Shown here piece by piece: positions 25,038 through 35,628 of a stretch of 64,000 nucleotides of DNA. The translations under genes and the position numbers were made by a program. The notes beneath the pieces are model-generated. The model was not told where the DNA came from. It did no database searches and worked only from the letters and a program-made list of their open reading frames with translations. Every line of letters begins with the position of its first letter. Position 1 is the first letter of the stretch. The stretch is from CAWFPR01 sp963817635 (GTDB lineage: Bacteria; Acidobacteriota; Vicinamibacteria; Vicinamibacterales; 2-12-FULL-66-21), in assembly GCA_963817635.1 (NCBI GenBank), contig CAWFPR010000011.1:1-64000 (forward strand), read 5' to 3'.

Positions 25038-26106
25038 ATGGCCGGTGATGGATTCGATCGTCGCAGTTTCCTGAAGAAGGCCGGCGCCCTGACGGCCGCC
25101 GGTGCCGCGGCGTTCAGTTTCGAAGATCAGATTCTTCAGGCCTATGCCGGCCAGCCGCCGCAGGGCCGCGGTTTCGGCGGCCGCGGACAGCAGCCGGCGG
25201 TGCCGGATGTTCCCGGTGCGGTTCCGACAGGGAAACTGGGCCACCTGAACGTCACCCGCCTCATCGCGGGCCACAACCTGGTTGGGTGGCAGGCGCATTC
25301 GCGCGACCTCATCTATACCTCCCAGCTGCTCCGGGCGTACTTCACCGACGACAAGGTGCTCGAGACCTACCAGCAGTACGAAGAGAACGGCATCAACACC
25401 TCCATGCTCCGGATTGAAGCCCGCAGCCTCGCCCTGGCGAAGCGCTACAAGCAGGAGCGCGGCGGCAAGATCCAGTGGATGGCTCAGCTGGTCGTCAACG
25501 AAGCCGATCAGACCCACGACCTGGATCTCGCCGTCGAAGCCGGCGTCGTCGCCGCTCACGTGCGCGGCCTCGAAGGCGACAGCCTCTTCAAGGCTGGCCG
25601 CATGGATGTCATCGCGAAGACGCTCGAGAACATCCGGAAGGCCGGCATGGTCGCGGGCCTCGCGACTCACGCGCTCGACCCGCTCATCGCCGCGGAGAAG
25701 ATGGGGCTCGATGCCGACTACTACATGAAGACGTTCAACAGCGCCCAGTACCTGGAGCGCCGGGCCGCCCGCCTCGCCGGATCCGAACTGGAAGCCGTCG
25801 GCGACAGAGCTCGTCCACTCGGAATTCGCCAACGCCACGCACGACAATATCTGGGAAACGACGCCACGGCAGACGGCCGAGTTCTTTGCCAAGGTGAAGA
25901 AACCGTTCGTCGCCTACAAGGTGCTGGCCGCCGGAGCCATTCACCCGCGCGACGGGTTCAAGTACGCCTTCGAGAAGGGCGCCGACTACGTGATCGCCGG
26001 GATGTACGACTTCCAGCTGAAGGAAGGGACCAACATCACGAAGAGTCTGCTCGCGGGCAAGCTCGACCGCTCGAGACCGTGGATTCGCCTAGAGCGACTC
26101 ACGTGA
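25038..26106 (+). CDS. Tat-exported TIM-barrel protein (frameshifted)
   Basis: About 355 residues after removing one base near 25760 (GGGCC run). ATG at 25038 has AAGGAGG before it. A twin-arginine signal (DRRSFLKKAGALTAAGAAAF) starts at residue 7, so the protein is exported folded. A Gly/Arg/Gln-rich linker (GRGFGGRGQQ) follows. The rest alternates strand and helix as in a TIM barrel: GKIQWMAQLV, AHVRGLEG, MVAGLATHALDP, KPFVAYKVLAAGAIHP, ADYVIAGMYDF. No catalytic assignment was possible. It may form an operon with the DUF2271-like gene 31 bases upstream. Confidence 0.6.
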
Positions 26107-26148
26107 GGTGATTGGCCGGCGGCCCCCCGACGGCCGGTCACCTCGCTT

Positions 26149-27193
26149 TCACGACCCCGACGGCTCGACATCCCGATAGAAAACTCCCCTCGACCAGGGC
26201 GTCTCCCAGACGACGCCGTCTGCCGCGCACGATCCTTCGACTCGGAGCACGTGCACGCCCGCGCGGTGCTCGAACAGCGTCGTCAGCGATTCGCGCGTGA
26301 GGATGAACGCCGCTTTCGTCAGTGCGTCGGAGTCCGTCGGCCGTGGGAGCGACCACGGAGACCTGGCACATGCCTTCGGCCGGCTCTCCGCTGCGCGGGT
26401 CGATGATGTGGCCGAAGCGATGCCCATCGATCTCCACGAACTTCTCCGAGATGCCCGACGTCGACACCGCGTTGTCGCGCAGCGTCACGAACCGGAGCGA
26501 CGTCGCGGGACTGGACGGATCCCGCACGGCGAGCTTCCATCCATCGCGCCCCGGCGGGTGCCCGAGGCCATACAACGTGCTGCCTCCCGCGCTCACCAGC
26601 GCCGAGGTGATGCCGAACTGCCGGAGGACCTCTGCCGCACGATCGGCCGCGTAGCCCTTGCCGATGCCCCCGGGATCGAATTCGAGTCCCTCGACCGCGT
26701 ACGCCACCGACCGGGCCGTATCGTCGAGCCGCACCTTGTCGAAGCCCGAGCGCGCCCTGGCGGCGGCCGCCTCCGCTGCGGTCGGGCGCGATGGCCGCGG
26801 CGTGAAGAACCCCCACGCGCGCACGAGCGGCCCCATCGTCGGATCGAACGTCCCGCGCGTCTCGTCGTAGAAGGCGCGCGATTGCCTGACGAACGCGTAG
26901 AGTTCGGCCGAGGCGCGGAAGGGTGCTTTCGCGGCTTCGCTGTTCATCCGGCTCAGTTCGCTGTCCGTTTTGTAGTTGCTGAGCAGACCATCGACCCGCT
27001 GCATCTCGTCGAGCGCCGCGGCCATGGCCCGCGAGGCCAGCGACGCGTCGGCGCTGTACACCTGGATTTCGGCGAGCGAGCCCATGACCCGGCGGGCTTG
27101 ACGATAGAGCGCGTCCTGCGGCGCCGCCGCGGCCCCCGCGAGCAGGCAGGCGAACGCCAGGGCGCCAGTCGCAATGTGTCGCAGCATGGGCAT
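26149..27193 (-). CDS. apbE: ApbE, FAD:protein FMN transferase (frameshifted)
   Basis: About 347 residues after removing one extra base near 26335. ApbE attaches FMN through a phosphoester bond to Ser/Thr of periplasmic flavoproteins. The signal peptide is ATGALAFACLLAGAAAA. Family motifs are VMGSLAEIQVYS, DPTMGPLVRAWGF, FDPGGIGKGYAADRAA, LVSAGGSTLYGLG and FGHIIDPRSGEPAEG. The second frame supplies the usual ending, including SDALTKAAFIL. No flavoprotein target was recognised nearby. It is convergent with the Tat-exported TIM-barrel gene. Confidence 0.85.
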
Positions 27194-27298
27194 GTGTTCG
27201 ATGCGTGGGCGGATGCGTGGATCTTATCACCGGGACACTGAGGCAACCAGCCGGGCGGTGAAGGGGTTCCCGACACTCGCCTGAGCTAAGATGGGCCC

Positions 27299-29114
27299 AT
27301 GTCCAAGAAGACCGCCGATGCCGCGCTCGGGCAGGGATGGGAGCAACTCGTGCGCCAGCAACTGGATCGCATGCTCGGCGCGGCCACCTTTCAGCAGGTG
27401 GACCGGCTCCGGCGGTTCCTCAGTTTCGTCGTGCTCGAGACCATCGCCGGCCGTCACGACGAACTCAAAGAGTACGTGGTCGGCATTCAGGTGTTCGGCA
27501 AGGAGGCCTCCTTCGATCCGCGTTCGGACCCCGTGGTGCGGGTGCAGGCCAGGCGTCTTCGCGCGAGACTCGTCCGGTACTACGCGGAAGAAGGCCAGGC
27601 CGACGACGTGCTCATCGATCTGCCGAAGGGAGGATACTCGCCGGTCTTCTCGCGCCGCGAGGCCGTCGTCGCGCGGCGGCGCTCCCTTTCCACGTCGATC
27701 GTGAACCGCAACACGGCCTGCGTGCTCGCGTACGCGGATCACAGTCCTGCCGGCGATCTTGGGTATTTCTGTCACGGGCTGCGGGAGGAGATCATTCATC
27801 GGCTGACGTCGCTCGAGAACCTCCGGCTTCTGGCCTGGGATGGTCAGGAGACGGGCGAGCGCACGACGCAGCGACTGAGTACGAGCGAGGCGGCGGTGCT
27901 CATCTCCGGAAGTGTCCGCGTGGCCGGCGGGACTCATCCGGGTCACGACGCAGTTCCTCGACGGCGCCACCGGAGGGTACCTGTGGTCGACGTCCGTCGA
28001 CGGTCTCGCCAGCGAGGTCTTCGATACGCAGGAGCGCGTGGCGGCCGCGGTCGCCGAGAAGCTCGAATCCCAGCTCGTCGAACTGTCGACGACCGGCAAC
28101 AGTCGTCCGGGCACGGTGAACCTGGCCGCGTACAATCTCTATCTTCAGGGCCGATATCACCTGAGTCAGCGGACCGAGGACGGCCTGCGCAAGGCGGTGG
28201 AGTTCTTCGAGAAGTCGCTGGCTGAAGACGGCGAATACGGGCGCGCTCACGCGGGCCTGTCGGACGCCTACGCGCTGCTCGCGCACTACGGTGTGCTCGG
28301 CCCTGCCGATGTCTGGACGAAGGTCGCCGCCACCGCGGCGTCGGCGGTGATGCTCGACGGCAACTCTGCGGAGGCGCACACGTCGCTCGCCCACGCGAAG
28401 GCCACGCAGGATTGGGACTGGCAGGGCGCGGAGCACGGGTTCCGGCGCGCGATGGCGCTCGACCCGCGGTATGCGACGGCGCCCCACTGGTATTCCACGA
28501 GCGTCCTGGTCCCCACCGGGCGGCTGGACGAGTCCGTGTCGCGGATGCTCCTGGCGCACTCGCTCGATCCGGTGTCGACGATCATCGCGCGCGACGTGGC
28601 GGTGATGTACTACTACAAGCGGGATTTCGATTCGGCGCTCGAGCACTGCGACAACGCGATCGAGCTGAGTCCGCACTTCCCTCCGGCCTACCTCACGCTG
28701 GCGTTCGTCCAGGAACAGCGCAACGAGCTCGACGAGTCGGAAGCGGCGCTCGAGCGCGCGGTGCACCTGGCGCCGCAGAGTCCGCGGACGCTGGCGGCGC
28801 TCGCGCGGCTGTTCGCCGTCACGAGCCGGCGGCGGCAGGCGTTCAAGCTGCTGCACGAGGTGGAAGCGCTGGCCAGGGATCGGTACGTGACCCCCTTCGA
28901 GTTCGCGTCACTGCACTTTTCGCTCGGCCAGGTGGACGAGGCCCAGGTGTGGCTCTCGAAGGCGATCGACGATCGCAATTTCGAGTTGCTGGCGATCAAG
29001 GCGGATCCGAGGTTCGCCTCCCTGCGCGCCCATCCGCAGATGGCTCCCCTGATTGCGCGGATAGGCGTCGTGGCACCGCCGGCCGATTCGCTGTTTCACG
29101 ACGCCGCCCGGTAA
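27299..29114 (+). CDS. TolB/FlgO-like and TPR protein (frameshifted)
   Basis: About 604 residues after removing one base near 27930. Residues 1-120 form a helical, DNA-binding-like region common to acidobacterial regulators (DRLRRFLSFVV, LKEYVVGIQVFG, DPVVRVQARRLRARL). Next is a TolB/FlgO-like domain (LGYFCHGLREEIIHRL, LISGSVR, VTTQFLDGATGGYLWS). The C-terminal half is a run of tetratricopeptide repeats (AYNLYLQGRYHLS, then repeats to about 580). It is likely a cytoplasmic signalling or assembly protein. Its target is unknown. Confidence 0.75.
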
Positions 29115-29162
29115 TCGACACGAGGACGGCGCGGAGCCTCGACGGTCTGAGACGGAGCCTCG

Positions 29163-30077
29163 CTAGTGCTTCGGCATCGGCCGCGGCGTGACGTCCGCGC
29201 TGGTCAGGCCGAGGGACCATTTGATGGCCTCGAGCCACATCTTCTGGATGTCGGGGTTGTCCCACGTCGCGTTGTCGTGCCCGAAGGCGCAGACGAACAC
29301 CCGGCCCTTGCCGTACATCTTCGCCCACGCCTGCGGAAAGTCGTTGTCCGTGCGGTGAACATTCGGGTTCTCGAGGTCCAGCGAGGCTGGATCGAGGCGC
29401 AGCAGCACCCGGGTGTCCGCGCGGGAGAAGTCCTTGACCTGGTACATCTCGTCGCGGAAGGTGAAGGTCGGCGGGAAGTGTTTCATTGCCGGAAAGTCAG
29501 GATCCTCCACGATGACCCTGGCTTCCACCTGGCCCCATGGGTGATTGTCGAATGACGATCCCATCATCTTCGCGAACTCGGGACGGCTCATGAAGGCGGT
29601 GTCCGCGGCGTGGGCGGCCAGGAATCCCTTGCCGTCGTCTTTCACGAACGACATGAGATCGGCGAACTGCTGGTCGGTCAGCGGAATCTCGCGCAGCCCG
29701 CAGAAGAAGATCGCGTCGAAGTAGTCGAGCGTCTTGGTGACCGGCCAGTCCCTGCCGTCGGCGTTGACGGTGGTCTTCTGCTTCGTGATCAACTGCGAAT
29801 CGGTCCGCAGATACGCGTCGAAGAGCCCCGTGTCCCTGCCCATCTTCTCGATGACCGCCATCGCATGCGAGACCGAGTCGTGATACAGCCCCCCGCCGGT
29901 CGTGTCGCACCAGACCAGGAGTTGCTTTCTGTCCGGCCTCGGCTGGGGGCCGCGGCCGCGGCCGCGCTGGCCGGCAGGCGGAGGCGTTTGGGCGAACAGC
30001 AGGCTGGCCGCCAGCACAGACGCGATCACCCCGAGGAGGAACCCCATCGCTTTATGAGACCGGCGCGACGCGTACAT
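29163..30077 (-). CDS. secreted ThuA-like domain protein
   Basis: An intact 304-residue protein. The N-terminus is a signal peptide (LLGVIASVLAASLLFAQ), followed by a Gly/Arg/Pro-rich linker (GQRGRGRGPQP). The ThuA fold, a glutamine-amidotransferase-like fold associated with sugar metabolism, shows LLVWCDTTGGGLYHDS, FDAIFFCGLREIPLTDQQ, GKGFLAAHAADTAF and GRVFVCAFGHDN. The catalytic Cys of amidotransferases is not conserved in this family, and the reaction is unknown. A 22-bp operator-like site lies 82 bp upstream of the start. Confidence 0.88.
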   Translation of the reverse strand: MYASRRSHKAMGFLLGVIASVLAASLLFAQTPPPAGQRGRGRGPQPRPDRKQLLVWCDTTGGGLYHDSVSHAMAVIEKMGRDTGLFDAYLRTDSQLITKQKTTVNADGRDWPVTKTLDYFDAIFFCGLREIPLTDQQFADLMSFVKDDGKGFLAAHAADTAFMSRPEFAKMMGSSFDNHPWGQVEARVIVEDPDFPAMKHFPPTFTFRDEMYQVKDFSRADTRVLLRLDPASLDLENPNVHRTDNDFPQAWAKMYGKGRVFVCAFGHDNATWDNPDIQKMWLEAIKWSLGLTSADVTPRPMPKH

Positions 30078-30158
30078 GACACAACCTCCTGACTCGACTG
30101 CAGGTGTATGACGAGAGGCGCGGCCACGCTAGCACCGCGCGGCGTGTACGACAACCCC

Positions 30159-30180
30159 GTTACCGTGTCGGTACCGTAAC
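30159..30180 (+). promoter_or_regulatory. 22-bp GTTAC/GTAAC operator-like site (ThuA and DUF5916 divergent promoter)
   Basis: Reads GTTACCGTG, two bases, then GGTACCGTAAC. It sits between the divergent ThuA-like gene (start 30077) and the DUF5916 gene (start 30307). A compact palindromic variant, GTAACGGTTAC, follows at 30208-30218. Confidence 0.62.
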
Positions 30181-30306
30181 AGCACCACGACACGGGGACA
30201 CGCCCGCGTAACGGTTACACTGCGCGATCCTGGGGATCCGCTTGCTAGACTGGCTGAGTTCACCGCGTCTTTCGCCCTTCCGGATCTGCAAGGAGTTCCT
30301 GGATAC

Positions 30307-32597
30307 ATGCTTTGGCGAGTGTCGTTCTCCGCGTGTCTTCTGGCGGCTGCGCTGGCGATTTCCGGCATGCCGGCGAGCGCGCAGGAGGCAATGAAGCCGC
30401 GGGCATCGAGTGCCCATGCCCGTGGCTCCCGCGACCGTCGCGCGGGACGCGGAAGGAAGAGTGACCGTCCGGGCGGTGCGCATCGACGTGCCGCTGCTCA
30501 TCGACGGGCGGCTGAGCGAGGAGCTGTACAGGCAGACGCCTCCCATTGACGGCTTCATCCAGCAGGAACCGCACGAGGGCGACGCCTCGACCGAGACCAC
30601 GCTCGTCTGGCTGTTCTACGACGACACCACCATCTACGTGTCGGCCAGGCTGTCCGACAATCATGCCTCGGACATCGTCGCGAATGAAATGAGGCGCGAC
30701 AGTCCCACCATCGCCCAGAACGATAATTTCGGCGTGATCTTCGACACCTTTCGTGATCGGCGCAACGGCTTCTTCTTCTACACCAATCCGCTCGGTGCGC
30801 TCTCGGACCAGACGATTACGGACGAACGCGAATCGAACCGCGAGTGGAATACGGTGTGGCAGTGCCGCACGTCGCGCGACGAGGGCGGATGGGTGGTGGA
30901 ACTGGCGATCCCGTTCCGGTCGCTGAGGTACCCGGGTACCGGGGCCCAGGTCTGGGGCATCAACTTCCGGCGCGTGATCCAGTCGCGGAACGAGTTCTCG
31001 TATCTGACCCACGTGTCCCCCGCGTACGGACGACGGGGCATGCAGCACCTCTCGTCGGCCGCGACGCTGGTCGGGCTGGTTGCGCCGCCGTCCACCCTGA
31101 ACCTCGAGGTGAAGCCCTACGCCGCTTCGACGCTGGTGACCGATCGCGACGTGGTGCCGGCGGTCAACGATCATCTCGATCCGAACCTGGGCGTCGACCT
31201 CAAGTACGGCGTCACCCAGAGCCTGACCGCGGACTTCAGCGTCAATACGGATTTCGCCCAGGTCGAGGAAGACGAACAGCAGGTGAACCTCACCCGGTTC
31301 GGTCTGTTCTTCCCCGAGCGCCGTGAGTTCTTCCTCGAAGGCCAGGGGATCTTCGCGTTCGGCGGCGCGAGGCGGCAATCCTCGTGGCGGAGGGGGCGGA
31401 CCGCCGTCGAACACGCCCGTGCTGTTCTACAGCCGGCAGATCGGGCTGCAGGAGGATGCGACCATCCCGATGCACTACGGCGCCCGCCTCACCGGGAAAG
31501 CGGGACCGTACTCGATCGGGCTGCTCGACGCGAACACCGGGGACCAGAACCTGGAGGAGGGGCACGCCTACCCGACGGACTTTCTCGTGGCGCGCCTCAA
31601 GCGGAACGTCCTCCAGCGCAGTTCGATTGGCGCGATCGTCACGCGGCGCGGTCCGTCGGTGGACGGCCTGTCCCCCAACTACGCGTATGGCCTCGACAGC
31701 AACTTCGTCTTCTTCCAGAACCTGACCATTGACGCCTACGCGGCCAGGACTGACACTCCTGACCGGGACGACGATGCGACGAGCTATCGTGGATCGCTCG
31801 ACTACGCCGGCGACCGGAACGGTTTTCGCCTCGAACGGCTGCACGTCGGTCCGGGTTTCAATCCCGAGGTCGGGTTCCTGCGGCGCGAGGACATCGACCG
31901 GTCGTACGTGCAGGCTCGCTTCAGCCCGAGGCCGGCCGGCCCGTCGCGCATCCGGAAGTTCCTGTTCGAGGGCTCGGCCGACTACTTCGAGAGCACGGCC
32001 GGTGTGGTGGAGACGCGCGAGTTCCAGGGACAGGTCGGGCTCGATTTCCAGAATGGCGAGGAATGGCGGCTCGAGGTGACCAACAGCTACGAGTACCTCG
32101 ACGAACCGTTCGAGGTGACGGACGCGACGTTCATTCCGGTAGGAGGCTACCACTTCACCGATGTGCGGACCTCCCTGCGCCTGGGCCCTCAGCACAGGAT
32201 CACCGGCAACCTCGCCGCCAGTCATGGGCAGTTCTACGACGGCAGCCGCTCGGAGGCGTCGTTCCGCGGACGAATCGAACTGTCAACCAAGCTCGCCGTT
32301 GAGCCGGGATTGTCGCTCAACTGGATCGACCTGCCCGTGGCGTCGTACACCAGCAATCTGGTGTCGGCACGCGTCAACTACTCGATCTCCCCGCGCACGA
32401 TCGTCAGCGGTCTCGTCCAGTACAACTCGGAGGCCGGGTTCATCACGTCCAGCGCGCGATTCCGCTGGGAGTACAGGCCGGGCAGCGACCTGTTCCTGGT
32501 CTACTCGGAGGGGCGCGACACGGCGCTGCCGCACGCGCGCGCGCGACTGGCGAACCAGAGCGTCGCCGTGAAGTTCACGAAGCTGTTCCGCTTCTGA
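30307..32597 (+). CDS. DUF5916 outer-membrane protein with CBM9-like N-terminus (frameshifted)
   Basis: Correcting one extra base near 30410 and another near 31375 gives about 762 residues. The first frame supplies a signal peptide (ACLLAAALAISGMPASAQ). Then comes a carbohydrate-binding-like sandwich (VPLLIDGRLSEELYRQTPPIDGF, TTLVWLFYDDTTIYVSARL, WVVELAIPFRSLRYP). The long C-terminal part is barrel-like, with FFPERREFFLEGQGIFAFG, and ends VAVKFTKLFRF. Function in the family is unknown; this layout fits an outer-membrane sugar-linked protein. Confidence 0.8.
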
Positions 32598-32625
32598 GCG
32601 GGCCGGAGCCGTCCGGCCAGGGGAC

Positions 32626-33573
32626 TCAGGCCCACGTGTGCGCGGCCAGATAGTCCTTCGCGGTCTGCAGGCAGCGGAACGCGTGTTCGGTCAATCCCAG
32701 TTCTTTCGCGCGCGCGAGGTGCGGCGCCTCGATTGAATACGGGACGTCGGGGATCCGCCGCAGGATGCCCTCGAGGTCGATGGCCCCTTCGCCCGGATAG
32801 AGCCGCTCCTCACGGGCCACCCTCGTGAGTTCCTCCTTCGTGGTCGGGATCGCGGCGGGCGCGTCGCACAGGTGGACGAAATGGAACCACTCGCGGGGCA
32901 CGGCGTCCAGCTCGGCGGGCTTCACGCGCGATCGTGAGAAGTGCAGCATGTCCACGAGCACGCCGCAGTTGTCGAGGTGCGCCGGCCGCAGCACGTCGAG
33001 CACTTCCTGGAGCGTTTTCACACTCGCGAACGTCACGAACTCCAGATCGATCGTCAGGCCGAGCGGTCTGGCGAGCTCGCAGATGTGCGCGTAGCACTCC
33101 GAGGCGAACACGCGGTCAGGGGTCCAGATGCTCGAGATGACGTGCTTCGCACCCAGTTCAGCCCCGACCTCGAGCGCCGGCAGGTACGTCTTCGGGTCGA
33201 GCCCGTCGGTGACGCGCGCCAGCTCGATGTCGAGCACGTGGAGGCCGGTTGAGGCGAGCGCCGTCTTCGTCTGGCGCAGCAGCTGCGGATTCTTTGCCAG
33301 CTCGAAGTTCGGCTCGCCGGGCAGGCCCATGTAGATCGGGCGGAAGCTCACGTAGTCGTACCCGGCCCGCGCCGCGATGTACGTCATCTCGGGCGGCGGG
33401 CACCCGTAGACGGTCAGGTAGGCGAGCGAAAACCGATGGGTAATCGCCCCTCGGATCACGCCCCGCGGGCGCGCCAGCCCGACTGCAGAGTCCCAGCCGA
33501 ATGCCGCCGTCGTCGCGGTGAGAAGCGAGGCCGCCCGGAGAAAATCACGGCGCCCGAATTCGCTGCTGGACAT
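32626..33573 (-). CDS. Tat-exported sugar phosphate isomerase/epimerase-like protein
   Basis: An intact 315-residue protein. A twin-arginine signal (GRRDFLRAASLLTATTAAF) directs it to the periplasm. The rest is a xylose-isomerase-like TIM barrel (AP endonuclease 2 family): GYDYVSFRPIYMG, LHVLDIELARV, AKHVISSIWTP, LTIDLEFV, GVLVDMLHFSRS, EWFHFVHLCDA and a late Glu in YPGEGAIDLEG. Such barrels bind a divalent metal through Glu, Asp and His. The export signal means the substrate is probably a free sugar or cyclitol, not a phosphate. It is convergent with the DUF5916 gene. Confidence 0.85.
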   Translation of the reverse strand: MSSSEFGRRDFLRAASLLTATTAAFGWDSAVGLARPRGVIRGAITHRFSLAYLTVYGCPPPEMTYIAARAGYDYVSFRPIYMGLPGEPNFELAKNPQLLRQTKTALASTGLHVLDIELARVTDGLDPKTYLPALEVGAELGAKHVISSIWTPDRVFASECYAHICELARPLGLTIDLEFVTFASVKTLQEVLDVLRPAHLDNCGVLVDMLHFSRSRVKPAELDAVPREWFHFVHLCDAPAAIPTTKEELTRVAREERLYPGEGAIDLEGILRRIPDVPYSIEAPHLARAKELGLTEHAFRCLQTAKDYLAAHTWA

Positions 33574-33607
33574 GTCCTGATTCCTGTTCTGGCGCCGGCT
33601 GCGGCGC

Positions 33608-35242
33608 CTAGTTGCGGGGGAACCTCCTGGCCCCGCCCGGCGCCGCCGGCGCCGGACGATGCGTCGCCATGAAGTCCATCCGGGCCCGGTCCACCGTCTC
33701 CAGGGCGATGGTGTCGCCGAAGTTCACGTACCGCTCTTCCTGTGCCGACCAGGCCGGCCACTCGACATCGGGCGTTGACGGGTTCCCTGTCGCCGCGAAC
33801 GCGACGAGCGTGGCGGTCATCTTCTGCGAGAGTTCCCGATCCCACGCCGTCCAGTTCCGCGTGGCGCGGAACATGTTGTAGGCGTCCTGAGTGCCGAAGT
33901 AGTACGGAACTTCGGACGTGTGGTACGCACCAATCGTGGCGGGATCCTGATCGGCGATCACGACACCCGGCACGTAGGGGTGCTTGCGCGAGTAGACGGT
34001 GATGTAGGCAGGCGACTTGTGGTACTGCGCCTGAAGGCTGGCGCAGGTGCGCGAGTTGAAGAGTCCGGCGGCGTCGTTGGCGGCTTGCTGTGCCATCGCA
34101 CCGACCTCAGCGTCCGCGGCGACCGGATAGAGAGCGAGGAAGTCGCTGGCGGCCTTGCCAAAGACCTGTGCCGCGGCGGCCTTGTATTCGGCCACTGTCC
34201 TGGCGCCCTTCAATTGGCTGCCGGCTTCGTCGTGCGTGTAGCTCGCGATGATCGGCACGTCGGCGGCGCCGTGCGCCTCGAGGATCGATGCCTTCGTCCC
34301 GGGCATGAAGTACCCGTCGATGACGCCGCCCGTGCGAATGCCCACGACGGCGCGGCCCAGCTGGGACTCGTTCTGGATCGCCAGAATCCGATCCGCCGGA
34401 ACCTGTCGCATCGCGTGGAGGTCGGCGGCCGCCAGTTGATTCTGGACCTCCAGGCCGGTCGCCTCGGCCTCCGCCAGCGGCGCGTTCGAGCCGGTGTAGT
34501 TACAGCCGCTCAGCATCACGGCGCCGCGGAACAGGCCGCGGGAGCGCGGGCTGAAAATCTGCTGCGCGACCGATCCGGCGCCAGCCGACTGGCCCGAGAT
34601 GACGACCTTCGACGGATCGCCGCCGAACGCGCCGATGTTGCGCTGAATCCAGCGCAGGGCCGCGTTCTGATCGAGATAGCCGTAGTTGCCCGAGTGGCCG
34701 CCCTGCTCCCTGGTCAGTTCCGGATGCGCCATGAAGCCGAGAATGCCGAGGCGGTAGTTGAAGTTGACGAAGATGGCGCCGCGCCTCGCAACCTGCTCGC
34801 CGTCGTAGTTCGCCATGCCGGACGACCCGACGGTCCCGCCGCCGCCGTAGATGAAGACGATGACGGGCAGGCGCGAGTCCGGCGCCGCGTCGGGTGGCGC
34901 CCAGATATTCAGATAGAGGCAGTCCTCGCTGGTCGGCTCTTCACCGAAGTAGTGATTGATGTTGTGCGGGCGCAGCACCTGGATGCAGGCTGGCATCTTG
35001 CGATCGGCGTTGTAGACACCGGTCCATGCCTGCGGGAGCGCTTCCTTCCAGCGCAGGTCCCGGACTGGCGGCTGCGCGAAGGGAATGCCGAGCCAGGCCC
35101 TGACGCCCGACTCGAGCACCTTGCCGGCCACCGTGCCGCTGTCAGTCTGAATCACCACGGTGGGGGACGGTGTGTCGCGGGCACAACTTCCGAAACCCAG
35201 CAACACGAACGCAGCCACTGCGACTCGAGGCAATCGTGCCAT
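33608..35242 (-). CDS. type-B carboxylesterase lipoprotein
   Basis: An intact 544-residue alpha/beta hydrolase. The lipobox LLGFGSC near residue 20 suggests a membrane-anchored lipoprotein. Family signatures are EDCLYLNIWAP and the nucleophile elbow GQSAGAGS (catalytic Ser). A following acidic residue lies in SYTHDEAGS, and the His is in GAYHTSEVPYYFG. The oxyanion GGGG lies in VFIYGGGGTVGSSG. It hydrolyses carboxylic esters of unknown type, perhaps acyl groups on polysaccharides. It is divergent from a TonB receptor gene, with a shared operator-like site between them. Confidence 0.92.
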   Translation of the reverse strand: MARLPRVAVAAFVLLGFGSCARDTPSPTVVIQTDSGTVAGKVLESGVRAWLGIPFAQPPVRDLRWKEALPQAWTGVYNADRKMPACIQVLRPHNINHYFGEEPTSEDCLYLNIWAPPDAAPDSRLPVIVFIYGGGGTVGSSGMANYDGEQVARRGAIFVNFNYRLGILGFMAHPELTREQGGHSGNYGYLDQNAALRWIQRNIGAFGGDPSKVVISGQSAGAGSVAQQIFSPRSRGLFRGAVMLSGCNYTGSNAPLAEAEATGLEVQNQLAAADLHAMRQVPADRILAIQNESQLGRAVVGIRTGGVIDGYFMPGTKASILEAHGAADVPIIASYTHDEAGSQLKGARTVAEYKAAAAQVFGKAASDFLALYPVAADAEVGAMAQQAANDAAGLFNSRTCASLQAQYHKSPAYITVYSRKHPYVPGVVIADQDPATIGAYHTSEVPYYFGTQDAYNMFRATRNWTAWDRELSQKMTATLVAFAATGNPSTPDVEWPAWSAQEERYVNFGDTIALETVDRARMDFMATHRPAPAAPGGARRFPRN

Positions 35243-35628
35243 GGAACGGACCTCACGCTCTTTTCCGGGCCGGCGGGTGCGGACCCGTGTGTCGATCGCG
35301 GGCCGCCGCCGGCGAGCCGCCGGCGCCCGGATCGGCGGCGACCATCGGCTGCCACCCTAACACCGTCCATGGCCAGCGTGCTCGCCGTTACAGTGGTGTA
35401 ACGGTTACTTTCAGGGCCGGCACGCACGCGCAGGCGCGTGATCCCTTCTGGTGCGCGCTGCGCCACGTCCGGCTGCTGCCGGACGCGGCGGACACGGGCA
35501 TCTCCGCGGCGCGATGTTTGCTCACCGACTGCACTTCTGCCGGTCTTCCGGCAACTCCTCGTACAAGACCGATCGTCGCGTCATGCAGCACGTCGGCGCG
35601 GCCCGATTGCCGGAACGGAGACTCCTTC
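35243..35628. other. divergent promoter region between esterase and TonB receptor
   Basis: 386 bp without a supported gene. It contains the 22-bp operator-like site at 35387-35408 and GC-rich sequence. The open frames crossing it have no family match. Confidence 0.5.
35387..35408 (+). promoter_or_regulatory. 22-bp GTTAC operator-like site (esterase / TonB receptor)
   Basis: Reads GTTACAGTG, two bases, then GTAACGGTTAC. It keeps GTTAC at both ends and the GTG core, but its right half differs from the other sites (AACGGTTAC for ACCGTAAC). It lies 145 bp from the esterase start and 220 bp from the receptor start. Confidence 0.5.

Noticed and set aside
33920..35401. Plus-strand frame of 493 residues
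   Set aside because: It is antisense to the carboxylesterase gene, which has clear catalytic motifs.
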